This document shows positions 33,471-42,365 of a stretch of 64,000 nt of DNA, piece after piece. Each line of letters begins with the position of its first letter. The first letter of the stretch is position 1. The translations under genes were made by a program, and so were the position numbers. The notes under the pieces are model-generated. The model did no database searches, had not been told where the DNA came from, and saw nothing but the letters and a program-made list of their open reading frames with translations. This DNA is from Anaerolineales bacterium (GTDB lineage Bacteria; Chloroflexota; Anaerolineae; Anaerolineales; Villigracilaceae), in contig CP129480.1 of assembly GCA_030583885.1 (NCBI GenBank), positions 3,040,714-3,104,713 of the forward strand, in the 5' to 3' direction.

Positions 33471-34097
33471 ATGGCTTTGATCATCTTTGATTATGACGGC
33501 GTGCTCGCAGACACACTCGATGACCTGATTCAGTTTGGGCAGGAAGCCTGCAATCAACTGGGCGTCAACCATGTGGTGACCAAAGATGACCTAAGCAATC
33601 TCGAGGTGATGTCCTTTGCAACCTTCGGGCGGGCGTGTGAAGTCCCTGAGCATCTCATAGATGATTTCGTCAAAATCAGTTTAAATCTGTTTGCAGAAAA
33701 AGAAACCCCGCCCGCCATCTTCGCGGGTTTGGATCAGGTTATCAGGCACTTTTCTGCCAATCACAAGATCGCAGTCGTGACGACAAATTCATCCCAAAAC
33801 GTCCATGCCTTTCTCGTCAAACACAGACTAGACAGTTTCATTCATGCAGTATATGGTGTCGACACGCCCGGCTCGAAGGCGCAGAAAATATCCATGGCGC
33901 GAGAGCGTTTTGTAGAAAACGGAGAGGCAGTGTTCATGATCGGAGACTCGTTGAGCGATGTCCGCGCTGCAAAGGAGGCAGGCGTGACCAGTATTGCCGC
34001 CACATGGGGACATCAAAGTTTGGAGACGCTGCAACGCGGAGAGCCGTATCATGTGGTTAGTTCTCCAAATAATCTTATTGAGGTCATTGAGCAATAA
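33471..34097 (+). CDS. HAD-superfamily phosphatase (phosphoglycolate-phosphatase-like)
   Basis: 208 aa. HAD motif I FDYDGVLADT at the N-terminus, motif II VVTTNSS, the motif III lysine in GSKAQKISMA, motif IV MIGDSLSDVRAAKEAG. The cap is a small helical insert after motif I. It dephosphorylates a small metabolite; substrate unknown. I chose ATG 33471 because the family starts right before motif I. Confidence 0.88.
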   Translation: MALIIFDYDGVLADTLDDLIQFGQEACNQLGVNHVVTKDDLSNLEVMSFATFGRACEVPEHLIDDFVKISLNLFAEKETPPAIFAGLDQVIRHFSANHKIAVVTTNSSQNVHAFLVKHRLDSFIHAVYGVDTPGSKAQKISMARERFVENGEAVFMIGDSLSDVRAAKEAGVTSIAATWGHQSLETLQRGEPYHVVSSPNNLIEVIEQ

Positions 34098-34215
34098 AAT
34101 ATACGGAAGGCTGATCTCGAGCTGAGACTGCATCCGTTAAAGAGTGTATAACGAACAAGATAGCTTTTGAAAGCCCGCTCCCGCTAAAATCCTCCTACGA
34201 ATTCAGGAAAACATA

Positions 34216-35301
34216 ATGACAACCCCCCACAATCATATACCCTCCCCCACCCTGCTCAAACCCGTCAAACCTGTCGGCATTGTGGGCTACGGCGCGTATG
34301 TGCCGCGCTATCGCCTGCCCGCCAAGGAGGTCGCCCGCGTATGGACGGGTAAGACGGGCGGTATGCCGATCAAAGAGAAAGCCGTGCCCGGGCTCGATGA
34401 AGATGTGATCACCATGTCCATTGAAGCGGCGCGGAATGCGATGATGCGCGCCCAGATCGACCCGGCCGAACTGCGCGCCGTCTGGGTCGGGTCTGAGTCG
34501 CATCCGTATGCGGTCAAACCAACTTCCACCTTGGTCGCCGAGGCGATTGGAGCCGTCCCCAACACGCAAGCCGCGGATTGGGAGTTCGCCTGCAAGGCGG
34601 GCACCGAAGCGCTCGTCGCTGCAATGGGATTGGTCGGCTCGGGCATGGGACATTACGCCATGGCAATCGGCATGGACACCGCGCAAGGCAAGCCCGGCGA
34701 CGCGCTCGAATACACGGCTGGCGCGGGCGGCGGCGCGTACATCGTCGGTCCCGCGGAAGAGTCGCTGGCGGTCATCAACGCCTCGTATTCCTACGTCACC
34801 GACACGCCCGATTTCTGGCGGCGCGAATATCAGAAGTACCCCGAACACGGCATGCGCTTCACGGGCGAACCCGCCTACTTCAAGCACATCACCGAAGCCG
34901 CCACGCGCCTCATGGAAGCGATGGGTTCCACCGCCAAGGATTACAAGTGGGCGATCTTCCACCAGCCGAACGTCAAGTTTCCGCAGCGCGTGGCGGGACA
35001 GCTTGGTTTCTCTGCCGAACAGATCGAGCCCGGCTTGCTCGTCGGCACGATCGGAAATACCTATGCGGGCGCGGCGATGATCGGACTCACGGCGACTCTC
35101 GACATCGCCCAGCCCGGTGACCGGATCCTCGTCGTCTCTTTCGGAAGTGGAGCTGGTTCCGACGCCTTCGACATCACCGTCACTGACAAAGTAACCGCCC
35201 GGCAGGGTCTCGCCACGAAGACGCAGGCATACATCGCGCGAAGAACTGAAATTGACTACGCAACGTACGTCCGCTTCCGCGGCAAGTTGGCGATGAAGTA
35301 A
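34216..35301 (+). CDS. HMG-CoA synthase, archaeal type
   Basis: 361 aa. Thiolase fold: [23 protein letters not shown] start, catalytic Cys in [17 protein letters not shown], His in [15 protein letters not shown], and [17 protein letters not shown]. The short length and [10 protein letters not shown] start are as in archaeal synthases. It condenses acetyl-CoA and acetoacetyl-CoA. In archaea it forms a channelling complex with a thiolase and a DUF35 protein; here the thiolase-like gene follows after a lipoprotein insertion and the DUF35 gene is 10 kb away. Confidence 0.93.
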   Translation: MTTPHNHIPSPTLLKPVKPVGIVGYGAYVPRYRLPAKEVARVWTGKTGGMPIKEKAVPGLDEDVITMSIEAARNAMMRAQIDPAELRAVWVGSESHPYAVKPTSTLVAEAIGAVPNTQAADWEFACKAGTEALVAAMGLVGSGMGHYAMAIGMDTAQGKPGDALEYTAGAGGGAYIVGPAEESLAVINASYSYVTDTPDFWRREYQKYPEHGMRFTGEPAYFKHITEAATRLMEAMGSTAKDYKWAIFHQPNVKFPQRVAGQLGFSAEQIEPGLLVGTIGNTYAGAAMIGLTATLDIAQPGDRILVVSFGSGAGSDAFDITVTDKVTARQGLATKTQAYIARRTEIDYATYVRFRGKLAMK

Positions 35302-35465
35302 AGACCTCGCTGGTTGAGTAGCCCCGAATGCTCTTTGAGGGGCGTACACTTGCACCGAATGCAAGTATGGTGTCGAAACCAGTAATTAAATGGAAATATA
35401 AAATTTCATGATGCGGTCTCGATACGGGCGAGAAGAACACTCGCCCTACTCTACCACCATTAGTA
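35302..35465. repeat. Interspersed repeat patch between HMG-CoA synthase and the inserted lipoprotein
   Basis: It contains GGTTGAGTAG, GTGTCGAAACC and CGGGCGAGAAGAACACTCGCC, elements of a short interspersed repeat also hinted at near 26660. No gene. Confidence 0.45.
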
Positions 35466-35474
35466 ACTGAGGAT

Positions 35475-35565
35475 ATTCATGACAGACGTCGTTATTGCAG
35501 GAATTAGACAAACCGAGGTCGGCGAGCATTGGGATATTGGTCTGCGTGACCTAGCCTATGCTGCT
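35475..35565 (+). pseudogene. Duplicated 5' end of the thiolase gene
   Basis: About 91 bp, including ATG and the 6 bp before it, match 35935-36025 at roughly 92% by eye (29 codons; one visible amino-acid change, Gly10 to Arg). It is fused in frame to a lipoprotein sequence lacking its own start. Confidence 0.9.
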
Positions 35566-35931
35566 GCAATTATTTTATTAATGACAGCGCTGGCGGGTTG
35601 TACGCCAAAGCCTACAGAACCTATCCACACCGATTCATTTTTTTCAGGACAGGCACTATTCGATGCAAACGGCAATGGAGAAATTGACGCCGAAGATACG
35701 CCCGTAAGAGACGCTACATTTATTGTTGAACTTCAAGACGGCACAGAGTTCGGGAGCCAAACAAGCGACACAGGCAATGCATTCGTCACGATTCCATCAA
35801 CTGTGGAGTATCCTGTCACTGTTCGCATGGAAACGCCCAAGGGCAGCCTGCTAACAGTAATTGAACCTCCCACAATTACCTTGTCGGAAACGACAGGCGA
35901 AACTATAAAATTTCTTTTTTCATCAAAGTGA
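35479..35931 (+). CDS. Chimeric ORF: thiolase N-terminus fused to a lipoprotein
   Basis: 150 codons. The first 29 are the thiolase start (MTDVVIAGIRQTEVGEHWDI). Then comes a hydrophobic stretch with a lipobox (IILLMTALAGCTPKP) and a ~105-aa carboxypeptidase-regulatory/EF-like domain (FDANGNGEIDAEDTPVRDA; SDTGNAFVTIPSTVEYPVTV). The lipoprotein's own start and basic n-region seem to have been lost at the junction. If translated, the first 29 residues would replace the signal n-region, so export is doubtful. It ends 7 nt before the intact thiolase. Confidence 0.75.
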   Translation: MTDVVIAGIRQTEVGEHWDIGLRDLAYAAAIILLMTALAGCTPKPTEPIHTDSFFSGQALFDANGNGEIDAEDTPVRDATFIVELQDGTEFGSQTSDTGNAFVTIPSTVEYPVTVRMETPKGSLLTVIEPPTITLSETTGETIKFLFSSK

Positions 35932-35938
35932 GACATTC

Positions 35939-37099
35939 ATGACAGACGTCGTTATTGCAGGAATAGGACAAACCGAAGTCGGCGAGCATTGGGATATTGG
36001 TCTGCGTGACCTTGCTTATGCCGCCATCCATGACGCGATCCAAGATGCGGGCGGTCTCAAGCCGCAGTCGCTTTTTGTGGGCAACATGCTCGCGCCGAAT
36101 CTCTCGCGGCAGGCGCACGTCGGCGTATTGCTCGCAGATTATGCGGGGCTGACGGGCATCGAAGCCGTGACCATCGAAGCAGCGGGCGCATCAGGCGGGG
36201 CAGCGCTCCGTCAGGGCTATCTCGCCGTCGCCAGCGGCATGGTGGATGTGGCGCTCGTCGTCGGCGTGGAGAAATTCACCGACAAGGTCGGCTCGGAGGT
36301 GGACGAAGCCCTCGCCACCACATCCGACTCGGATTTTGAAGCGGTGCAGGGCATGACTCCCGCCGCGCAAGCTGCGCTCTTGATGAAACGTTCCATGCAC
36401 GAGTACGAAATCCCCAAAGATGGATTTGCTGGTTTCGCGCTCACCGCGCATGCCAACGGCGTGGCGAACAAGAACGCCATGTTCCGCAAAGCCATCAAAG
36501 CGGAGACGTACGCCAAAACCGAAATGGTCAGCGACCCGCTCAACATGTTCGACATGGCTCCCAATGCGGATGGCGCTGCCGCGCTGCTTTTAACGCGCCG
36601 CGAGCTGATTCCGTCCAGTTGGGGGAATCCGCTTGTGAAGATCGCCGGCTCGGGGGCTTCGTCCGACACATTGGCGCTGCACGACCGCAAGGACATGCTG
36701 TACTTCGACACGGCGCAACTCTCCGCGGACAGGGCCATGAAGCAGGTCGGCTTGACGTTGGATGGGATTGACTTCTTCGAATATCACGACGCGTTCAGTA
36801 TCTATGCGGCGTTGCAATTGGAAGCGGTAGGGTTTGCGATCAAGGGCAGCGGATGGAAACTCGCCGCGGATGGTTCGATTGGGTTGAAGGGCAAAATCCC
36901 CTGTGCGACGATGGGCGGCATGAAGGCGCGCGGATTCCCCGGAGGGGCTGCGGGCGTGTATCAAGCCGTCGAAGCGGCGATCCAGTTACGGGGTCAGGCG
37001 GAGGCGAATCAGGTCGAGGGGGCGCGGTTCGGATTGATCCAGTCGCTGGGCGGACCGGCGTCCACGGCGGTGAGTCACATCCTGCAAAGACTTGATTAG
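35939..37099 (+). CDS. Thiolase-fold protein of the mevalonate branch, catalytic residues altered
   Basis: 386 aa, resembling archaeal acetoacetyl-CoA thiolases/SCP-x thiolases (GLRDLAYAAIHDAIQDAG; YHDAFSIYAALQLEAVGF). Where the family has EAACASGGAA with the nucleophilic Cys, this has IEAAGASGGAAL (Gly83, codon GGC). Where the family has a GHPxGATG His, it has ARGFPGGAAGV (Phe333). The His of the HDAF motif (His283) is kept. It may be a scaffold or CoA-shuttle partner of HMG-CoA synthase, or catalyse something else. A terminator follows. Confidence 0.85.
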   Translation: MTDVVIAGIGQTEVGEHWDIGLRDLAYAAIHDAIQDAGGLKPQSLFVGNMLAPNLSRQAHVGVLLADYAGLTGIEAVTIEAAGASGGAALRQGYLAVASGMVDVALVVGVEKFTDKVGSEVDEALATTSDSDFEAVQGMTPAAQAALLMKRSMHEYEIPKDGFAGFALTAHANGVANKNAMFRKAIKAETYAKTEMVSDPLNMFDMAPNADGAAALLLTRRELIPSSWGNPLVKIAGSGASSDTLALHDRKDMLYFDTAQLSADRAMKQVGLTLDGIDFFEYHDAFSIYAALQLEAVGFAIKGSGWKLAADGSIGLKGKIPCATMGGMKARGFPGGAAGVYQAVEAAIQLRGQAEANQVEGARFGLIQSLGGPASTAVSHILQRLD

Positions 37100-37105
37100 A
37101 CGATG

Positions 37106-37144
37106 GACCGTGGACGATGGAATTCGTTCACGGTCTTTTTATTT
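37106..37144 (+). terminator. Terminator after the thiolase gene
   Basis: GACCGTG (37106-37112) pairs with CACGGTC (37129-37135), followed by TTTTTATTT. It overlaps the 3' end of the convergent heparinase-family gene. Confidence 0.85.
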
Positions 37145-39221
37145 GCGTCAGGTATGAGTCGACAGGGTCGTTTTCAAAGCCGAAGAAGGTATAGAATTGA
37201 GTGGTGGGTTGATCGGCTTCGAGCAGCAGGGAAATCGCTGGCTCTTTATGGGCGTAATAGCGCGAGCGCCAGCCATAGGTGGAATTGAGGTCGGCGCGGA
37301 CGATTGAGAATTTGCCTTCCCCTTCCATCAACCCCATTTGGATTTTAATTTTGGAGTCGACCAGCTTGCTGGTCACTGGAGCAAGTAATATCCCATACTG
37401 AGAAGCGAGCTTCTCGATTCCATATTTACCATCATTCAACAACCAGTGCAGGATATAGTGATGCGGCTCATTTGCTGCAAGATCATCGATGACCAGCCAC
37501 CTGTCCCCTTCCAATGCCATGACCGTCCGTTTGTGGCGGACAGGTTTATAGCCGTCATGTTCGCCTTGCCATAAATTATCCGTTTGCTTGAGGACGCGTC
37601 CCTTCGCCCAGTTCGTCCATGTGAAGCGGCTGACCATGGTCATTTGGTCTTTATCATCCACTGTCACCGTGTTATGCGCGGACGTGCGAGCCAGCCCGTT
37701 GCGCCAGATGCCTTCGCCAGAGTACAGGTAGGTTCCAGCGTCGATGGCGATGTTGTGCCCCCCCATCCATAAATCCATGTGGAGTTGGTCGGCGTGCGAG
37801 GGGCGGGAGGTGAAGTCGGTGCAGCGAATCACCGCTTTGCTATTTTCTCCATGAAGGATATAAACTCCTCCATCGGGAAAGGCATCGCCAAATGACTTCT
37901 TTCTTCTTTCCTCTTTCTTTTCTATCTCCACTCCACACAACCAATAGACATCTTCATCCCAAGCGCCGGGTTCGAACATTGGCTCGCCGGTGGTGATGAC
38001 AGCGCCGAGTTGCAACAATGGGCGGTAGTCGGTGAAGTCGCAGTTGTTGAGCGGGAGGACGAGGGCGCCGTCGTTGGAGCCGTAAACGGGCATTTGTCCA
38101 GTGGCAGGGTCGATGAGGCGGGAGAGGCAGGTGATGGAGTTGGAGATGGATTGTTGAAGTGCTTTGGAAAATGGAGAATGGTTAATATCTGCCAAACGAA
38201 TTGCGTAGAGGTAGAGGTGCAGGATAAAGCGATGGTAGTTGAGGGAGTACATGGCGTAACTGCCATCGGGAAAGATCTGTATGGCGGCTTCGGATTCGAG
38301 GAGTTTTTTACCGATGGCGAGGTATTTTTCAGCATGTTTGAGTTCGGGGAAGAGCAAGCCGACCATCCATAGACCGAAGGCTTCGCTGATGGTGTGATTG
38401 CTGCGGGTGGAGATGGCGTAGCCGATGTTGGCGTGAATCCGTTCGGCTTGGGCGGCGACGAGTTGGGTAAATTGGGTGATGTGTTCAGGCGTGGTGGATG
38501 GGGAATGGATGAAGGCGTAGAAGCCGAATGTCCATGCCATGAGACGCAGGACGATCTCTTGTCCGTCTTTCCAGTTGGCGCCGCTGTTGGGGGGATTGTG
38601 TTCCGCCCAGTCTTGAATCAGTCTCCAGAAGGCTTGGGGATATTTTTCATCTGCGGTGGCGGCGTAGGCGCGGACGAGGGTGTAGACGAAGGCGAAGCGG
38701 TTCGGTTCCCAGATGAATTTGATGTCGGTTGGGGAGTCGTCGGAGATTTGTGACCAGTGAGGGGTATTGCTCAAGCCGCCGTCCTCGGCGGCGCGTTTGG
38801 TGTAATCGTCCGCCGCCGTCCCACGGGGATGCTTCGCTAAGGGCGGCGTCGGGAGCGTAGACCAATTCGGTGGAAAGCCTACTTGATGGTAGGTGTGCGA
38901 GAAGTATTTGAGTTCGCCATTGAGAAGTTTGTTCGCTTCTTCGATGGCGGTGTTGCCGTAATCTGGGCGAGGTCCCCTCGCCCCTACGGATGCAAAGAAT
39001 TTTGGTGCATGTGTTTTACGCCATGCGGTATAGGAATCAGAATCAGAGGGGATGTTCGGTTTGGGCCAATGCTTGAGCGGACGGTCGCTCCATTTGTATT
39101 GCGGGGTCTGCAAGCGGATGAGTCCGCTGCGGAGGCGGAAGGCGTAGGCGAGGCGAAAGGCTGACCAGCGCGGACCAAGTTCGAGGTAGAGCGAGGCGAG
39201 GGTTCGGAGTTTAGTCAACAT
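37128..39221 (-). CDS. Heparinase II/III-family polysaccharide lyase-like protein
   Basis: 697 aa. Alpha/alpha-barrel N-terminal part (FIWEPNRFAFVYTLVRAYAA; RSNHTISEAFGLWMVGLLF; LSRLIDPATGQMPVYGSNDGA) and C-terminal beta-sheet heparinase domain (SRPSHADQLHMDLWMGG; ARTSAHNTVTVDDKDQM). No export signal visible. These enzymes often accompany exopolysaccharide gene sets; the WecA-like transferase gene overlaps its start. Two repeat-derived segments seem to be inserted (near 38770-38860 and 38965-38990). Confidence 0.88.
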   Translation of the reverse strand: MLTKLRTLASLYLELGPRWSAFRLAYAFRLRSGLIRLQTPQYKWSDRPLKHWPKPNIPSDSDSYTAWRKTHAPKFFASVGARGPRPDYGNTAIEEANKLLNGELKYFSHTYHQVGFPPNWSTLPTPPLAKHPRGTAADDYTKRAAEDGGLSNTPHWSQISDDSPTDIKFIWEPNRFAFVYTLVRAYAATADEKYPQAFWRLIQDWAEHNPPNSGANWKDGQEIVLRLMAWTFGFYAFIHSPSTTPEHITQFTQLVAAQAERIHANIGYAISTRSNHTISEAFGLWMVGLLFPELKHAEKYLAIGKKLLESEAAIQIFPDGSYAMYSLNYHRFILHLYLYAIRLADINHSPFSKALQQSISNSITCLSRLIDPATGQMPVYGSNDGALVLPLNNCDFTDYRPLLQLGAVITTGEPMFEPGAWDEDVYWLCGVEIEKKEERRKKSFGDAFPDGGVYILHGENSKAVIRCTDFTSRPSHADQLHMDLWMGGHNIAIDAGTYLYSGEGIWRNGLARTSAHNTVTVDDKDQMTMVSRFTWTNWAKGRVLKQTDNLWQGEHDGYKPVRHKRTVMALEGDRWLVIDDLAANEPHHYILHWLLNDGKYGIEKLASQYGILLAPVTSKLVDSKIKIQMGLMEGEGKFSIVRADLNSTYGWRSRYYAHKEPAISLLLEADQPTTQFYTFFGFENDPVDSYLTQIKRP
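38768..38862. repeat. Repeat-like insertion in the heparinase-family gene
   Basis: GC-rich stretch with facing CGCCGCC/GGCGGCG arms and a GATGCTTCGCTAAGGG core resembling the interspersed repeat core at 15.2 kb. It encodes about 27 extra residues (PPLAKHPRGTAADDYTKRAA in part) between GFPPNW and HWSQISD, which are normally close together. Confidence 0.55.
38962..38990. repeat. Second repeat-like insertion in the heparinase-family gene
   Basis: GGGCGAGGTCCCCTCGCCCC forms a short hairpin and resembles a GTAGGGGCGAGG-type interspersed repeat. It encodes VGARGPRPDYG in frame. Confidence 0.45.
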
Positions 39222-40221
39222 TCTTTAGCCGGGAAACGTATCGAGACAGGATCAGCCAGAGAAGGGGAAGTCCGATAATGATTAATGGCGGGGCGTAGGG
39301 TTGCCCCCAAGACCAGGCGTAGGCGAGGGCGGCGGCGAGGAGGGTGAGCAGAATGTAGAGCGCGCTGACTTGGGCGTGTTTGTAGCCGCCGATGACGAGA
39401 CGTTGATAAAGGTGATCGCGGTGCGGGGCAAAGACGTTCTCGCGTTTGAAGGCGCGGCGGATGAAGGTGACGCCTGCGTCCATGATGAAGGTCCACATCA
39501 GGAGGGTGCCGAGCATGAGGGCGTCGCCGCCTTCATCGGCGGAGAGCAGCGGCAGGACGGCAAAGGTGTAGCCGAGGAAGGTGCTGCCTGCGTCGCCCAT
39601 GAAAATTTTGGCGGGTGACCAGTTGTGAAAGAGAAAGCCCATTCCCCCCGCGGCGACGGCGAGCGCGACCCAATAGACGAAGTCGTTGTTCGTGCGCGAG
39701 GCGAGGAACATCCAACCGAAGGCGGCAGAGAGCGCGACACCGCCCGCAATGCCGTCGATGCCGTCCATGAAGTTGTAGGCGTTGGTGAGACCGACGATCC
39801 ACAGGAGGGTGATGATAAAGCCGACCGCGCCGAGCTGCAGTTGACCGAAGAGCGGAATGGTGACGGATTTGAAATAGCCCATACCCAGCACGGAGGCGAG
39901 GGCGACCAATCCCTGCACGGCAAAGCGTACCCGCGGACTGAGCGAATGCAGGTCGTCACGCCAGCCGAGGTAGGCGATGACTGCGCCGCAGACGAGGTAG
40001 ATGAGGCTATGAATTAAGTTTGAATTGAATGCTGCGAAAATCCCTGCCACGAGGACGACGATGACGATGGACAAGCCCCCACCTCTTGGAGTGGGCGCGG
40101 AATGGGAACTGCGTTCGCTAGGATGGTCGATGATGCGGCGACGTTCGGCGTATTGACGGATGATCCACACGCCGAGGGCGGAGAGGATGGTGAGGAGTGC
40201 GAAGATGAGGATGGAGGTCAC
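39211..40221 (-). CDS. MraY/WecA-family glycosyl-1-phosphate transferase
   Basis: 336 aa, about ten membrane helices. Family signatures are HSAPTPRGGGLSIV, NAYNFMDGIDGIAGG (catalytic Asp pair), and KIFMGDAGSTFLGY. It transfers a HexNAc-1-phosphate to undecaprenyl phosphate to start a surface polysaccharide. The 3' end overlaps the heparinase start by 11 nt. Closest in style to WbpL/TagO. Confidence 0.92.
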   Translation of the reverse strand: MTSILIFALLTILSALGVWIIRQYAERRRIIDHPSERSSHSAPTPRGGGLSIVIVVLVAGIFAAFNSNLIHSLIYLVCGAVIAYLGWRDDLHSLSPRVRFAVQGLVALASVLGMGYFKSVTIPLFGQLQLGAVGFIITLLWIVGLTNAYNFMDGIDGIAGGVALSAAFGWMFLASRTNNDFVYWVALAVAAGGMGFLFHNWSPAKIFMGDAGSTFLGYTFAVLPLLSADEGGDALMLGTLLMWTFIMDAGVTFIRRAFKRENVFAPHRDHLYQRLVIGGYKHAQVSALYILLTLLAAALAYAWSWGQPYAPPLIIIGLPLLWLILSRYVSRLKNVD

Positions 40222-40247
40222 GGGATGATTCTAAACGAGAAATGATT

Positions 40248-41324
40248 TTACAACTTCTTCTCTGATGGTTTAGAAATATTGTTTTCAATTATATTCTTCA
40301 GCAACTCTCTTAATTGATATTCAGACTCAATTCCAGACAAAAAATGATAATTGTTTGAAATCAATCTATCAAGTGTTCTTTCACTATAATTATTTTCCCT
40401 AAATTCTTTCTTATAATGTTTTGATTTAATCAATGGTGAAAAGCTTGAAAACACCAACTCGATTTGGTGAGCAGTAAGTGGACGTAAACTTAGAACGATA
40501 TTATGCAATTCAAGCGGAAGTTTTTTGTCTTCCTTTGACAGTTCTTTGTTAATATCACCTTTGTAATACGCACCTTGTAAATCCCAAAGATCTCTTTTAC
40601 TTACCGTGCTATATGTTTGCAGAGATATTTCAATAATCCTATTTTTACTTTTGTAAAAAGTAAAAATATGGTCTACGTAACCGTCGGTTATAGACTTCTT
40701 ATTTATTTCCCCTCTGTGATGGCTTGTGTCACTTAAGAATGAAAAGCTGGATTTCTCCCATTGAGGCAATTTAATTCCTGCTTTCTTAATTTCATGTAAA
40801 GCCAACCGTCTGACACGATACAATTTTTCATATTGATTAAACTGCTGAAATTGCTTTTTGGAAACTTCTTCCTTTTCGTTTTTTTCTTGTTTTCTATTCC
40901 ATTCTCTTAAGACAGTTCCTTGGATTCTTTTCTCAAGGCGGCTTGAAAAAGTTGAATCGGTAGGAGTTGACCACACTACAATAGGTTTCATCTGCAAATC
41001 GAAATGAACCCTTAAGTCGTCAGGTTGTCCTTTTCCAAGATGATCTTTTCTCACAGTATAAATCACTGGGACAAATCGTTGAGCATATCCTGCTTCAAAA
41101 TAGACTGAAGGTCTTGTGTAAGTTAGGTCGGCAATGCAAAAATCAGCCCCATCAAGTTGTTCAAAGATTTGGAAATTCAAGTCATCATTGCTTTGATGAC
41201 GATTAATAATTACTGGCTTAATGCCATTACGTTTCAAGGTGGGAAGTATTTGCTTTTCGTAAAATGCATCTGTATCCTCCCATCCAAAAGCCATTGCGAT
41301 AAAACAAACAGGGGATTTTTTCAT
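40248..41324 (-). CDS. Candidate defence protein with TIR/nucleoside-deoxyribosyltransferase-like domain
   Basis: 358 aa. The first ~130 residues look like the TIR-like/nucleoside 2-deoxyribosyltransferase fold: VCFIAMAFGWEDTDAFYEK, a Rossmann-like start, and LDGADFCIADLTYTRPSVYFEAGYA with a candidate catalytic Glu. Residues ~150-358 are helical, Lys-rich and unrecognised. The gene is strikingly AT-rich against its GC-rich neighbours, a sign of transfer. Such proteins occur in phage-defence systems as NAD- or nucleotide-degrading effectors. AAGGTG lies 6 nt before ATG 41324. Confidence 0.7.
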   Translation of the reverse strand: MKKSPVCFIAMAFGWEDTDAFYEKQILPTLKRNGIKPVIINRHQSNDDLNFQIFEQLDGADFCIADLTYTRPSVYFEAGYAQRFVPVIYTVRKDHLGKGQPDDLRVHFDLQMKPIVVWSTPTDSTFSSRLEKRIQGTVLREWNRKQEKNEKEEVSKKQFQQFNQYEKLYRVRRLALHEIKKAGIKLPQWEKSSFSFLSDTSHHRGEINKKSITDGYVDHIFTFYKSKNRIIEISLQTYSTVSKRDLWDLQGAYYKGDINKELSKEDKKLPLELHNIVLSLRPLTAHQIELVFSSFSPLIKSKHYKKEFRENNYSERTLDRLISNNYHFLSGIESEYQLRELLKNIIENNISKPSEKKL

Positions 41325-41395
41325 ATCCGACACCTTATTTCTATGTTCCAAGAATGATTTATTCCTAATTTTATCTCATCCCAAAGCTGTGCGTA

Positions 41396-41821
41396 CTATC
41401 CCAACTCCTTCGTTAAAAAATACCTTTGATGCCCTTTCGGGAAATCCTTCAATTCCCCGAACATTTGATACGCCTGCTTCTTGTAAAACTCGGGAGCCTG
41501 AAAACTGAACGTGTCCAAATAGGCGTGTTTCGCGCCGCGGATGCGGGCTTCCTCCTCGGCGAGTGCCAGCAGACGGCTGCCATAGCCGTGACGGCGCAGG
41601 TCCGCCCGCAGCCACATCAAGTCGATGTAGAGCCAGTTCCAATAGGTGAGGGCAATCACCCCACCCACGATCTTTTCCTCCGCATCGTAGACGACGAAGC
41701 AAATCCGCTTGGCGTTTTCTTTGCCTGCCTGCTCTTCGTTGAACGAATTGATCCCGCCGCCGATGGCTTCCCAGATGGGGTCTTCGATCTTTTCCACTTG
41801 CTTGATCTGATAATCGTCCAT
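41396..41821 (-). CDS. GNAT-family N-acetyltransferase
   Basis: 141 aa. Acetyl-CoA-binding motif A RADLRRHGYGSRLLALAEEEA and the motif B region AYLDTFSFQAPEFYKKQAYQMFG, typical of small GNATs. Substrate unknown. GGAGG lies 5-6 nt before ATG 41821; an upstream ATG at 41848 has no good SD. Confidence 0.9.
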   Translation of the reverse strand: MDDYQIKQVEKIEDPIWEAIGGGINSFNEEQAGKENAKRICFVVYDAEEKIVGGVIALTYWNWLYIDLMWLRADLRRHGYGSRLLALAEEEARIRGAKHAYLDTFSFQAPEFYKKQAYQMFGELKDFPKGHQRYFLTKELG

Positions 41822-41875
41822 GAGTGCCTCCACTCTTTCATCATACACCCACTGGGAAGGTTTGAATTTACCGGT

Positions 41876-41963
41876 TCATTGGATATTGGATATCTCGGTT
41901 CTTATCCCCACATCAAACCCACGAGGACTGAAACCGAAGTCCCCCAGGTTTCTTCGTTTTATA
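41876..41963 (-). pseudogene. Duplicated 3' end of the NAD-dependent epimerase gene
   Basis: The minus strand reads NEE, then after a 1-nt frame disruption DFGFSPRGFDVGIRTEISNI and a stop. This parallels the intact epimerase C-terminus (NEEAQRDFGFSPRSFEEG, then IGLEIK). Directly after the PIN-toxin stop, same strand as the intact epimerase on the far side of the toxin-antitoxin pair. Confidence 0.85.
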
Positions 41964-42365
41964 TTACCAAATCGTTTCCAACCCACTCAATACAATTTTT
42001 CGATCTCGGCTAATTAAGGGCAGATTCAGAGCCAGTGCAGTAGCCGCAATCACGCGGTCTGGCAGGTCGGGAATGTCATCACGCAAAACATTCGCGATCT
42101 GCTCTACAACGTCCATGTTCAGGTCAGCCAATACCAGTCCGCTTTCGCCTGATTTCAATTCCTCCTCCAACATGGACTTCATTTCGGGTGAAATTCGTCT
42201 CTTCTCCATCAGATAGACGATTTCAACCAGACAAATCGTCGGAACATAAATACGAATATCGCCCTGGTCGCACGCGTCAAATGCGGCGCGGGCTTGCGAA
42301 CCAAGGCGAGGACTATTTTCCAGATACCAGATCAGAGCATGAGTGTCGGCAACGTAATCTGTCAT
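41964..42365 (-). CDS. PIN-domain toxin (VapC-like)
   Basis: 133 aa. PIN motif residues in DYVADTHALIWYL, LVEIVYLME, and DLPDRVIAATALALNLPLIS. Ribonuclease toxin by family. Its start touches the stop of the upstream antitoxin. Its stop abuts the degraded copy of the epimerase end. Confidence 0.9.
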   Translation of the reverse strand: MTDYVADTHALIWYLENSPRLGSQARAAFDACDQGDIRIYVPTICLVEIVYLMEKRRISPEMKSMLEEELKSGESGLVLADLNMDVVEQIANVLRDDIPDLPDRVIAATALALNLPLISRDRKIVLSGLETIW

